Shown: one piece after another, positions 27,701 through 41,500 of the stretch
How the letters are laid out: each line of letters begins with the position of its first letter
Position numbering within the stretch: position 1 is the first letter of the stretch
NCBI GenBank assembly: GCA_964247055.1
Contig: OZ176052.1
Span: 9,858,001 to 9,922,000, forward strand
DNA: 64,000 nt
Source of the DNA: Paragordius varius
Lineage: Eukaryota; Nematomorpha
Direction of reading: 5' to 3'
Notes under the pieces: generated by a model
What the model was told of the DNA's origin: nothing
Seen by the model: the letters and a program-made list of their open reading frames with translations, nothing else
Database searches by the model: none
Translations under genes and position numbers: made by a program

Positions 27701-29444
27701 TGCTAGAAAAACTGATTAATTTTTATGGCAAACATTTTGTCAAGCCAATTTCTAACGTCGAAATTGTTGAAATGCTGTGCCGTGAATTGCATGCATTATT
27801 GATGCGAAATTGTATAGTCAGATGGCGCCAGGTCAGGAGAGTTTAGCGAATTCGGATAAATTTTTCATAGCGTTTTTAAGGTGTCTTTCACTGTTAATAT
27901 GAGAAACGATGCATTGTTATATAGTAAACTCATTTGCCATGTTTTTTGGCTCATTCCGGTTGTTTTTCGATTTATGCATATAGGGATTGTGTTGTATATT
28001 TACAATTTCATGGGACTTCAAATCTTAACACACAATACATAGAGCATGGTTTTATTGGACGCGATTTGACCTTATTGTGTATGGAACGGCTTGGCAAGAT
28101 AAAAGCCACGATTTTTCCGCTTTAGATTAATAAATTAAAGCCATTACTCATTACCCGCCCCAATTTGCAAAAATTAAAGCAGAACAGAATTTCACAAGTC
28201 TCCCTGCGATTTTTGATTTCACGTTCATTTAAATTGTGTTGGATTATACCGAGTTTCTCGGCTTTTCACATTGCTTGTAGAAATACTTCTATTAATTGTT
28301 TCTTGTGATATACTGGCTTCTGCCAATCGTTTTTAAAATTGAGTCATCATATAATACCTCCTGAGCTTTAGCGCCTTCGCAGTTGTGTGGTCTGCCACAG
28401 GGTCTACACTTTTTCCCATGAACAACTTTAATATTTCGAAACCATGTTTTTTATCTATTCGATAGCAGTTCACAATATGTTTCTGCCCGCAAACGATATC
28501 TTTCAACGGCGTTTTTTCTGATGGCAATGCTTGCTGCAAATGCTCCTTTTTAGGCACAAAACTCGACATGATTTCTTAATGATAAAAAACGCTAGTTTTT
28601 GGTAAATATGACTTGTATGTGTTTTTCATTTAATTTCAGATGAACAAAATGGGGGGGGGGGGGGGGAGGGAATGTATGATTAAATTAATTGTCTGTGTGC
28701 TTTGTTTCTGATGACTTTTCTTAGTTAAACCCGTAACTTATAATTACACGTAGTATATTAACAAATAAAGTTATATTGACGCGTTTTTTAGCTAATTATA
28801 TTTGACGTAATATGCGATAAAAATGCGATTTTTCGATTTGGGCTAATGGCAAAAAAATTAAATTAACCTTTTTCTATAGTAAACCGCATTTATCATTTTG
28901 ATATTAATTATCCTGAGGCTTTTAGTTACCGAATGATAAATGATTCTAATTTATTTTTTGGTGCGCATCATGCTGTGAATCAGTTTGCTTTCTTTAGGTT
29001 TGAACCAAATAGTGTTTAATTATGTCGTACAGATTTTGGTCTCTCTCTTTCCACATTTCCTTTCCCGTTTTAAACATTCATAAAATTTATTAATATTTCA
29101 ATAAAATGCGTTTACAGAGATTTTAGTAAAATTTTTACCTTTTTTTTCTTTTTCTTGTCCCTTTTCCTTTCTTGCTTTTCCTGTTTATTTATTTTTTGCT
29201 AAAATAATTTTATCTAAGACATTTTTATTTGTTTGCAACAATTTCATTATTATTTTTATTAATGTTGAATCATTACTTTTATTATACATGGCTGGAAATA
29301 GTCAATTACTATGCAACAGATAGTTAGTTTAAATTTTACACTACAGGTATAAAATGTCGTAGAATATATAATTTCGTAAAATATTTCAAGAATAATATCA
29401 ATAATTACGTAATAATAATATTTATTTTTATTGCCTAGTAGGAA

Positions 29445-29481
<37 letters not shown>

Positions 29482-32400
29482 ATGATAAAATCACAAAATA
29501 TAAAACTAATTCATCATTTTTTTTTCATTGATTTTCTCAATAGATGGTGACTTTATTTTCTTGAATTATATTATTATACCTTATTTTATGTGATTATCTA
29601 CACAATATAAAAATTTTGATTTATGAAACCATGTTCAACGATAATGACTTTATATATGTGGATACATATTGAAAAAACATATAACGATATTTTCTGCACG
29701 ACTTTCCTTTTTACAAAATTTCGTTTGAATCGAATTAAGCCATTTAAATAATTTTATGATTTCGAGATATGTCCAACCCTTGAATATTTAACACTTTAGT
29801 TTTAATTCACATAGCAATTGTTTAGTCTGTTTATAAATACAAGCGAAATTTCAGACAAACTCTATTAACAACCCTAAAGCGCATCTTTTTTTATCATTTA
29901 CTTTCTAGTATTATTCTTGTAAATTTTGTCTGTATAATAATGTGTGGGTTCTGTTTTTCTCTTACTACATTCAAAATTTTGTATATGACCCCAATCTCTA
30001 CCCGAATAATAAATACAATGTTGTAAAAAATAATCATTTTTTATATTTCATTTATTTATTTATTTATTATCACTAATAAATAAATCTGTTCCACATTTTA
30101 TTTTTATTATATTATTGATACTCTACGAAATACGCACATCATCTATTAGTCGATTTACTTTTTACCTTGTGCTGCTAATCCCCAATCTTAATTCTATAAA
30201 CTTCAAGTTTCTTATTCACTAACTAAACTAATTTGTTTGAAAGCTGTTAATTATACTTTACAATTTACAAATTATCAAATTAATTCGCCCGCTCTAAGCA
30301 AAAAAATCATTACCCTGAAACTGACATTGTGAAAACCTATAATTCTATATTTCAGAATCTGTGTAAAAAAATTAACCTGAATCATTCATTATCTGAAAGA
30401 AAACTTTTTTTCTGACAACTATTCTACTTTATCTATCCAATTTGTTTTCATTCAAACATTTTCAGTTTTAAAAGTTCCAGGACTCCCCACATATCGATTG
30501 ATTGAAATTTTTTATCAAATTATACTCTATTATCAGCTTAGCTATTTCTTTACATATATTTATATATATATTTTCAATCCTAATTAACCCTAATATGATA
30601 TTAAAACACATCTTCAAATTTTAACTCTTCCTTAATATATATAATCTTGTTTAAAAAAATTTTAATTACATGGTTTTTTACTAAAAACATAATTCAGTTT
30701 TATGTAACTTGGTTTCTTCTTACCTACTTTGTTGTACTAACTAAAAAACGCTCTGAAATAGAAATAAAGTTTACATTTATATTTCTCATCATAAATTACG
30801 GTTATAGCGTTTAAACTGCAAAGTTTCATTTTAAATTTTTACATAAAGCGTAAAATTTTTTTTACATGTTTTAAGACCTCATTAAAACAACCATTAAAAA
30901 ACATTTGATAAGTTAAAGTTATTCGCTTTTATTTTATCATATTTATTATTCGAATGGACATTGAATAACAAACACATATTTAGCAAAAAATTTGACTGAT
31001 GATGGCCTTTTTCACATACTACTTACCAATTTTTGTAACGACATATGATACATTTTATCAACGTTGTCTTTAATATAAAAAACTTGAGTAAAAAGAATGT
31101 ATCAATATACTGCAATATATTCCGCTTCGTATTCGGCCCAATTGTGTTATGAGGATGCCCTGGGTAAACATAAAGGTATATATATATATATACTAAGTCT
31201 GATTTTGGTATTAACGTTAAATTGTGTGAAATATTTCAATGAATTGGGGTTATAACCTGTCTTAAAATAGCTCTGAAACTACATTATATTAATATTCTTC
31301 TGGATACCTATTAGAATATGTGAAAATCTAGTGATTTTGTCCATAACAATCCTAAATATGGGGGGAATAGGCTTGAAAAACATGAATTTTTGATTGATTT
31401 CAAATATATTTTCACTAATTTGAGTTTCAGTAATTGTTATGGCGAAATTATATATTATAATTCCGACGGTGACCTTATTTTTGGCCTCAACCAAGATACA
31501 CATTTTAATTTTTCTATACCTTAGTGATTTTTGCACTATTTATTTTTAATAAAGTATCGAATTTTTATATTATGCAATACTATAAAATACTTTTAACCGG
31601 AGGAGTTTGGATATTTAATAACATGAAGATTACTTAATCTGAATTATATTTTACTATTTACCAAATCTAATTTTTTTGGTATTATCCACAAACAATATTT
31701 TTTTAATTAGTCCAATTATGATTTATGATTAAGTTTTTTTTCAATTTACTCATGCAAAAAAAATATTTTTTGTCATTCTCTCCATATTTACTTTATTTTT
31801 GCATAAAAGGAATATAAAATTTTACGGACTCGATAATGTGTAATTTACATTTATTATAAAAGTACAAAGAGAGGTGCGGAATATATTTTTTAAAAAAAAC
31901 TACTTTTTTACAATATTTTTACCTTTGATATTTCTCTCTATTTAGTGTGAACAAATTTTATTTATACTATACAATATTTGTTTCGGTACAGAATGAAATG
32001 TTAAGGAAATAAATACATCAAAAGAATTTATCTTATTATCATTTTTTTGTATTATAAAAATATATACAATTTTATAGATGGTAGTTTATTATTGTTGTGT
32101 TTAGGTATTTTAAAAATTTGTTGTAATCTTAAATTTTTATTTGTTTAATACTTCAGTAATTCCGAATTAATGATAAAATAACTTATTTTTTTATATTAAA
32201 TTTTATAGATGAACGAGATGCAATACAGAAAAAAACTTTCACAAAATGGGTCAACAAACACCTGAAAAAGGTATATGCACTATAAGATTAAATCAATTGT
32301 ATCTATAAATTGACACTTGTCCTCGAAATTTCAACTTTTTTTTAACTTTTTCAATTTTTTTAAATAAATGTATAAATATAAATATAAATACAAAAAGTTT

Positions 32401-35400
32401 TAGCCATAATACTTTAATTGTATGGAAAAAATAAAAATTGTCTAAACGAAGCTCCTATTTTTTACTTGTTAATGGCTGTATTTGATTATAAGAATGCCAT
32501 TTTTTTAATTTTCAAAACAAAATAACCTATAAAATAAATTATAACTAAAAATTCTCAATGATTTATTTTTTAACTAATCATGTGTTTTGTTTTATATTTT
32601 TCGAATTTATTTGTAAGGTTAATAAGAAAATCAATCAAATCTACGAAGATTTACGGGATGGAGATAATTTACTTTCCCTACTTGAAGTTTTAGCGGACCA
32701 AGCTTTGGTAATTTTGTCTAGAACCACATATTTTATTAATTTTAATTTATTTTAAATTTTATTTTTTAAAATATTTAAAAAATATTTTTAGCCCAGAGAA
32801 CGAGGATGTCTACGATTCCATATGCTACAAAATGTGCAAATAGCCCTAGATTTTTTGAAATCACGATCGGTATATTTTTTATACACAATGACAAATTCGG
32901 TTTTCCTAATATATTTTCACATATTTTAAAATTTTGTGAGATAGAGATCATTAAGGAAAATACGAAAAATAAAATATATTTTCAATTGATATACGGTTAA
33001 AAACATTTTTGGTTCCAATCTTAAAGATTGTTTATCATATGTTTAGATTAAACTTGTGAATATTCGAAGCGAAGATATAGTCGATGGAAACCCTAAATTA
33101 ACGTTAGGACTTATTTGGACAATCATCCTACATTTTCAAGTAAATATAATTAGCAGTTTTTTATATTGTTTGGCTCTATTGCTAATTATTTTACTGACAT
33201 GAAACATTATTTCAAACTAAAATTTTATAATTTATATTATCTGTTTAAAATTATTGTTGCTTCCATTTTTGGATCACGGAGAAGCACGGGTAAATTATAA
33301 TTTTAATTATTGAAATTCAATTATTTTACTATTATTTCTACATTTTTTTTGGATAAACTGCGGTTTTAGGGTTTTATTTTGAACAAAATAATTTTAAAAT
33401 TTTGGTATTAAAATTTTTCGCTTTTTTAAAGGTTGAATTAATTTTGTATTGAATTTCCGTTTTTTTCTATATCAGATTTCCGATATTATGGCAAAAAGTG
33501 AAAATCAAGATGTTAATTCTGCCAAAGAAGCCCTCCTTAACTGGGTTCAAAAATCACTTCAACCTTACACGCGTTGTAAGGTTCGTGATTTTACGGAAAG
33601 TTGGAAAGATGGGATGGCTTTTAATTATGTCCTACATAGATTTAGGTAAATTAATTTAAAAAATTTGAATTATTGCCCTATGTTTCGATAAAAATAACTT
33701 CGTTTACCGCATTTTTGACTTAAAAAATCTGGCGTGCCGCATACGAAAAATATATAGTCAATGATAAATATTTCAAAGGATTTTAAACATAAAAATATTA
33801 CGAACACCATATAATTAAAATAACCAATTTTCCTTAATTCGTTTCCAATTAGAAAGATATATTTGTTTAAAAAATAATTTTACTAATATTTTGTAAACAT
33901 TTTTTAAATTTCAAAATTTCCAATTCGACGGCTGCATATGATATTATCGGGCAGACTCATGTTGGAAACTCTGGTTATGGCCTTAAAATTATTAAAAAAA
34001 ATTGTTTTTTATAAAGATTGTTTAACATTTAAATAATATAAAAGAATACAATTTTGGTTCATTTTCCATATTTTTTAAATAACCCTTTCTAAAATCAATA
34101 AGCGGGAAAAAGTTATATAATAAAAGTGTGATATTTACTTTTGAATCGTTTTTTAAGATCATGGAACATTAATCAATTTTTTATGTTGCATTAATTTTCA
34201 TTTTTATTAAGCATTTAAATGAATGACATAAATATAAAAAGTAATGAAATAAATATTTATCTATTAGTACATTTAGTTCAATTTTAATTACCTATGTTGT
34301 ATTTATATATTTTTTAATACAAGTTTGTAAATGTGTAATTTTATTAATTAATGCGAAAAAGCGATTAAATAAGTTATATAAAAAGGTGAAAATCTAGGGT
34401 AAAACTAATTAGCACTTTAACATCTTTACTATTTTAGAAACGATAATTTTTCTTTCTTCATATAAAATTCTTTTTTCAAAACTTCATATTCAAAACTTTT
34501 CAAAGGTAATTTTAATTAAATATTTTTTCTAAAATTACGGGATATTTTTTTCAAAAAGTTGATTTATCTTATTTTGTTCATTATTTTTTTTATTTTATGA
34601 AATTATATGTCGAAATATACCAAGTTTAAACATCTTTAAAATAATATTATTAATAGACCAAGTAGTGTAGATTTGACCCAAATTTTGAGGCTTAAACCTA
34701 TGGAAAGGTTGAAATATGCATTTGACACAGCGCAACGCGACTTTGGCGTCACAAAACTATTAGATCCTGAAGGTTTTGCATTTTATGATTTTTTAAGTTT
34801 TTGCAGTGCCGTATTCATTATTTTAATAAAAATTATTTTTAAATTTAGAATTATAGAGTATTTTAAATAAAAATGCATCATTTTTATATTTCTTAATGAC
34901 ATAGTAGAATTTTATATATGATGTGTATTTAATTTAAATTATTTTTGTTTATTTTATAGTTAAAAAATAATTTGCATCTTAAAATATTTTTTTTACAAAA
35001 TAATTTAAATAATATTTTTGTTTGTTTTTGCCAAATGTCAAGATGTCGATATAGCCAAACCGGATGAAAAATCTATAATCACATATGTGTCTTCCTTGTA
35101 CGATGCCATGCCAGAAAAACCAGCATTTAATACGGCACAACTTGAAACAGTTTATAATTTTTTTTATTTTGTTTTTATTAAGTGATCTATATTAAAATAT
35201 ACTTTTACCTTACTACAAAACAATAAGGAAATTTAAAGGTTAATTTTTAAGTGATTTTTTAATGAAATTAATTTAAGGTTATTTTTTGGCTTTCAAATTT
35301 TGTGGCCTTAATAGAGTCATTACCAATCTTATATTGCAATGTTAAATGGTTTTTTATGCTATTAATCAGAAATGAATAATGTATATATTATAAAAAATCG

Positions 35401-35483
35401 GCATTTTTTTATTGTTGAATAAATTATATTTTAAAATACCAATATGTTTATTCTTTATACTAAATAAACTAAATTTAAAATTG

Positions 35484-35524
<41 letters not shown>

Positions 35525-38500
35525 CATTTAAAATTTTTGAAATTCTTTTACTTGCCTAATATCTTTTATCTTTTATTTTAATATTGATTTTTCCAACTAT
35601 TTATCTTGTATATATGTACATAATTATTTTACACCTGATAATACTAATTTATTTACCAATGTTAAAATAACAATAATAAATTATTTAAATATTATAACAT
35701 TCATGGTTATTCGATTTCACCTAAACACACTTATTATTTATGAAAAGATTTTAATCTTATTTCAAAATTCTGTGATAATTCCAAATATATTTGTAGGAAC
35801 TAAATCATCGCATCGATACATATGAAAAACAATTAAATACACTAAGAAATTGGTGTAGCTCTATAACAGAAAATGAACTTACTACCTACGCTATCCCACT
35901 TGACGCTGAACATATAAATGTAAAAATTTTTGTTAATTTATGTGATAATAAAAATGCGATACTTTAATTTTCTGCTTATAAAAATTTTAAATTATTATTA
36001 TTATTAATATTAAATTAGAATGCTATCCGTAAATTTAATTCGTTTATCGACAATGATCACAAAGGCAAAGAAGTAGAAAAGAATAACATATATCAACAGT
36101 ATGAAGATTTACAGGTAAAATATCATAAACTTTTATGAATGCTGTGAAACTTTTATATTAATAATCCCCTACATAATAAGTTTATACTTGTACATTGAGA
36201 AGCCCTATATAAGGCTCATGAGTTATCATTCGCATTTAGTTTCAAAGAGGTTTTATGATTAAATCGTTTGACGAGTAATTTTGGACCTATCAAAATAATT
36301 TTTAATTTATTTTTTTAATATTTTGTAAAAGTATAAATATCATTAAAAATGAAATAAAAAGGGTCATGATGCCGATATTAAACCATTTATTTTAGTAAAT
36401 TGGGGTCATTATGATGGATCTAAAAAAATATTTTTTCCAAAGTATGGGTAGATTTAAATATTCTAATTCTAATTTTAATTAAAAAATTTTTTATCAGGAA
36501 TTCGCGGCAACCTTTTGTGACAAAAGTAAATGGGAACACATTTTTGATACTGTCATGAGTCCTACACTTTTACAAAAAGATTGGGAAGATATGATTCGTG
36601 CAGAACAGGCCAAAAAAGAAAATATTCAGTATTTGAAAGAAAAGTAATATAAACATAATTTATTAATGCGTTTTTAAAAGCTATTTTTTATTTAAAAGAG
36701 GACATTTAAATTACTCCCTATATTTTAATGTATGGATTAAATATAAATTGTTGAAATGCATTGGTTTGTGTTTAGAGTGTGATATATTTACAACATAAAA
36801 AGGTATAAAAAAATTAAATATAATGTTAAATATATCATATAATCAAATATTTATCAAATTAATGGTAATAGTTAGTAAACTTCTTATAAAAAATAAAATC
36901 GAAATGATTAATTTAATTCTAATTCATTTAGCTATATTCTTAATATCTAGTATTAGTTGAATGGTTTTAAATATATTTGACTGGCTAAAACGGTGTTAAT
37001 TCGTTTTGACCAATTTAACACTCCATCCTAATCATTGAAAAAATATTTTTGTATTATGCTGCATCATAATATAGTTTACCCATTCTGATTGAAATAACGC
37101 GTAACATACGAGAAGAAATTATTTACTGTAGTGAAATTATCTGTAAACTTTCTGATGCTTCCAATAAAACCACGTGTGTCTTGACCACCAAAAAACGGAC
37201 ATATTACTGCAAAGAAATTAGTGAAAAGATTATAAAAATTCGTCAAAGTGTTCATAAATTACGAGATATACATGTTGCTGATACGGACGGCTTGGAGGAA
37301 AAGTATACGCAAATCCCTAAACGAATATAAATTAAACAGAAAAATATATTTTGTTCAGAAGAAATTTGATTTTTTATCAATGTCTTTTGTGCTATTGGCA
37401 ATATTATGAAATTTAACCTTTTTTGTTACCTATTATCATATTTGAAATAAACTGAAAGAAACATACAACAATATTAGTTGATAATAACTTGGGACATTAC
37501 AAATATTTTTTAGATGATTTCACATAAACATATATAATTATAACTAATTTCAAAAACATAGAAAATATGTGAAAATCGCCATCATCTATATAATTATAAA
37601 TTTTATTGCATAGAGCGGAAGATTTATCACATCGATTGCAAGTTATTATACGCAGTTCGAATTCCGGTTCACCCCTATCATCATCAACATTATCTAATGG
37701 TCAACAACAACAACAGGCGAGCAAACGATTAGTTAGCAATCCATCACTCTTGGCAGATTCTGAACGTTTAACTCAACAATTCTCAAATGATTTACAAACC
37801 TTGCTACAAAATATTCATAAACAAAAGGTATATATATATACTTATGGAGAAATATTTCTATATGCCAATATATATGTATATCGGGATTTAGAACCGTTTT
37901 TGGGGAACCAAAACGTGATTTATTAGAGTTTTTAAAGAATTTTAACGTTTCTAAAAAAATGAACGATTTTAAATATTTAAGACAATTTTAACCTTAGTTG
38001 TTAAATTGTTAACTTTTCAATTGTAGATTTTCGTTTTCTCAATAAAATGGCGCACAATATTTGCAATTTATTTTTTAATATATTTTGTCAATAATTAACG
38101 TTGTAACTGAAATGTGTTTTTTGTAAATATGACGGAATATGAAATGATAATAATATAAACAAAAAAATATAGAACTTAAATTAAAAAATTTTTTTAAAAA
38201 CGATGGAACTGGATCCAAATTTTTTTGATAACAAAAATCTTTGAACTGTCCTTTAAAAAGCACCCGAAGACTAAAAAAGGGTTTGTCATATATAAAATCA
38301 ATTCTCGTTCGATACCCGAAATATCATTTTCTAAAAAATATTTATCTATACTCAAACTTTCCATATTTAAAAAATTCGATAATTTATAGTCCAAATTGCA
38401 GGGTTTGACCGATGCGCTTGATATTGTACAATTAGATGACATTTTTACAAAACTTACCTCAGAAGAATTATCAATGAATGCGTTATCCAAACATTTAGCC

Positions 38501-41500
38501 ACTCTAAACGAACAAAAGGTTTAGTTTTTTTTTGTAAAAAAATATGTAAATATATGCAAAATAAATTTTCATATATAGCAAAGATTTTAATATACAAATT
38601 GCTATTTTTTCATTTTAGAAAGAAATTTTGCAAAATACCGATTTGCATGATTACACCATAAAAACTTTAATTGATCGATGGGAAGAATGTCATACATTGT
38701 TTCAAAATTTAGAGGTAACCATTTTTATATTTGTATATTAATAAATAGAAATACAGTTTGCTGGACTATACATTAATTCTTTAATTAAAATCTTTTCGAT
38801 CGATGCGAATTAAATTCACATTTAATGATTTTTAAAACGTTTACGAATTTTTTTTAGATTTATTTCACGGACATCCGAAAATCTGTGACAAATATTCAAG
38901 ATTTCACGAATGATGCGACTTCTCTGCTTTGTTGGATTAATAACAAAGTCGATGTGGAAATCAAACGGGATTGGGCCACGCAACCTTTTGATTTAGATGC
39001 CGCACAATTATATCATAAAGTAAAGAAGAATTTTTTATGAATTAAACTTATAACTAAAATAAAATTATACTTTTCTATATTATGCATCTGCATGGATTAG
39101 ATTGTCTAATTAGATAGGTCTTGTTTTTTTTGTAAATTTTAAATATTTAGGACTAAAAGATTGATAATCAACTGTTTAGTATTGGTCAACGAATTTATAA
39201 TATAAAATTTTTATTTTATAGCAATTATGTTTGGATATGAATCAAAAGAAGGTTGAAATGGATGAATGCCTTAATTTCGGTCAGAATGTATGTCAAAATA
39301 ATTGTGCTGTACCTCAACTCCAGGTAACATATTTTTTTATTAAATTTAGTTAAAAAAAATTAATTTTAAAATTTAATTGTATTCCTATAATTATAATTTA
39401 TATAGTGCCTATTAAATACTCTTCAAACTCAATGGATCTGGTTGACGCGACTCGTCAATTGTTTTGACGTTCATTTTGAAACGAAACAACGCCATTTAGA
39501 GGTTTTGCTTTTAAAATAATTTTATTTTAATATAATAATTATATTTCATGTTTCCTTCTATTATTGAGTTAAATACATTTTCAAGCATTTATATATATTT
39601 ATTATGAGATTTGATTGGAATATGGTTAATATTTATGATAAATTTTTCAATTCACACAATTTTTAAAAAATGTATAATTTTTTAAGTAAAATTATAAATT
39701 TTAGATTGATTCTGAAATCATTCAAATTGAGCAAGTTATTTATAAGACATTGCAAGACATTAAAAACATTACCACATCTTCCAAAAATATTTCGCCACAA
39801 AAACATTTCAGCGCCAATTCTTCCGATCATGTCAAAATAAATGGAAATCATGAGTAATTACACTTTTTTTATTGATGTATTATGAGATTTTTTTAAAATG
39901 AATTTGTTTTATAACTTATTTTGTTTATCGAATTTTCATAAGTTATGTTTGGATTAATTTCAAAGTTATTATTATTAAAAAAATTTCTTTAGACAAAACG
40001 GAAACGCGCAATACTCAAGTGAAGAGGAATCGAATAAAATTAGTTCAAAACATCAAAATGGTTATTCAGTAACCTCCAACTACTCCAAATGTAATGGAAA
40101 TTTGCCAAACGGTCATCTCAGTCCAAACATATCGAAAAAAGATGTTTCTTTAATTTCCACAACCCAAAATAATATAATGGGCCAAGAGGATTTGGATAAA
40201 ATTAAGGTATGTACAATATTATTACTTCAATACTATTTAACAAATAAATATAAACAATTAAATATGAATTATTAACTAAATTTTGCTTAAAATAAATTTT
40301 TATTTTTTGCAATAGCCAATATTATTTTAAATTTCTTGTAATATGCTGATCAAATTTCTAAATTCTTAAATTTTCTTATATCGCTTAAGATAAAAATATT
40401 TTTATACATAATAATTTTTGTAGGTATGTGGAGAGTCCCTAGATAAATGTTATCAGGATTTGACGGCACTCAAATGTGAAGCTCTTGAAGTTCCATCAAT
40501 TCGTGCAAGGAAATATAAAACACGGGAACCGAGAAAAATAAAATTACTTTGTGATTATCAATCATCAAAGGTGATTATTATAGAAGAAACCTTTTATTTT
40601 ATTTATATCGAATTCCGAAAATTTTATCCGATTGTCGGAAGAATACATGGGTCATTATCCGCATCATTATTATTTTTGAAAAAAATATATATTTTGATTA
40701 AATTTAATTATACAAAAATATATGATAATCAATAATACTCTACATACATTTATAAATAAAAAATGATTTTATTTATTATTTTTGGTTCATTATAAGATTC
40801 CTTATATAATACTCACAAATTCGCAAGTTTATGTGAAATTCTCTACTTTGAACGATTATAATTTAAAAATTAGACATATAAAAATTAGGAAAGTTTATGA
40901 TGATCACCATAATCTAATTAGTAATGCACTTGTATATTCAAAGTCCATAATGTCGGGCTAATAATGGCGGGGTAGGGGGGTTTTCTAGCATAAAATCATT
41001 TTAGTTTATTTTGTTCATTTTACAGGAAATTTATTTATTTATAAGTTAAAATTAATCCTTTAACTTGTTTTGTTTCAAAAATCCGAATTATTGGTGAAAC
41101 TTAATAGCATTTTATAAGCTAATTTCATTTATAAAATGCTTTCAAAACTAAATTTATGAAGGCTAACGTGAATTGACACACTTTTTTCTTCTTTTCGAAG
41201 TAGTCGAATTTATTATTTTATATAAACATATAGGATGAATTAAAGGCTGATACACACTTTTGGTTATCTGATAATCAAAATGTCAATTTTTGGAAAGTCG
41301 TGGATTGCTTTACAAACAGAGAATATACCGCACCTTCTGTGTGTTTTATGGTTTTGCCCCCTGCTGAAGACCTAGTTGCGTGCATTGATAAGTAATTATT
41401 TCAATCCTCATCTATTTGTTAAATTTTGAAACATTGGAATTTAATTAAATATATTTTATTTAAACTTTTATTTGAAATGAGTCAAACATTTTTCAGTACT

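Larger units (their letters stand above)
16376..32208 (+). other. 15.8-kb first intron of spectraplakin
   Basis: GT at 16376 and AG at 32207-32208 join the codon G|AT for Asp in the conserved LKIADERD segment. It contains the mobile elements listed separately. The stretches 16376-18669, 21776-23669, 26250-27650 and 28670-32208 hold AT-rich sequence with no supported gene or repeat beyond short TA tracts; open frames in them lack coding character. Confidence 0.85.
16291..33139 (+). other. Spectraplakin N-terminus and CH1 domain (exons 1-5)
   Basis: Exons 16291-16375, 32209-32270, 32618-32707, 32792-32869 and 33047-33139 (136 codons). The 28-residue start peptide begins [14 protein letters not shown]1 reads [71 protein letters not shown] and WTIILHF. 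These are the core helices of a type 1 actin-binding calponin homology domain. The basic MACF1 start peptide is replaced by an acidic one, comparable to alternative first exons known in this family. Confidence 0.95.

Noticed and set aside
31279-31536. 85-codon minus-strand open frame in the first spectraplakin intron
   Set aside because: No splice context, neighbour or recognisable motif supports it; length is within chance for this composition over 15 kb.
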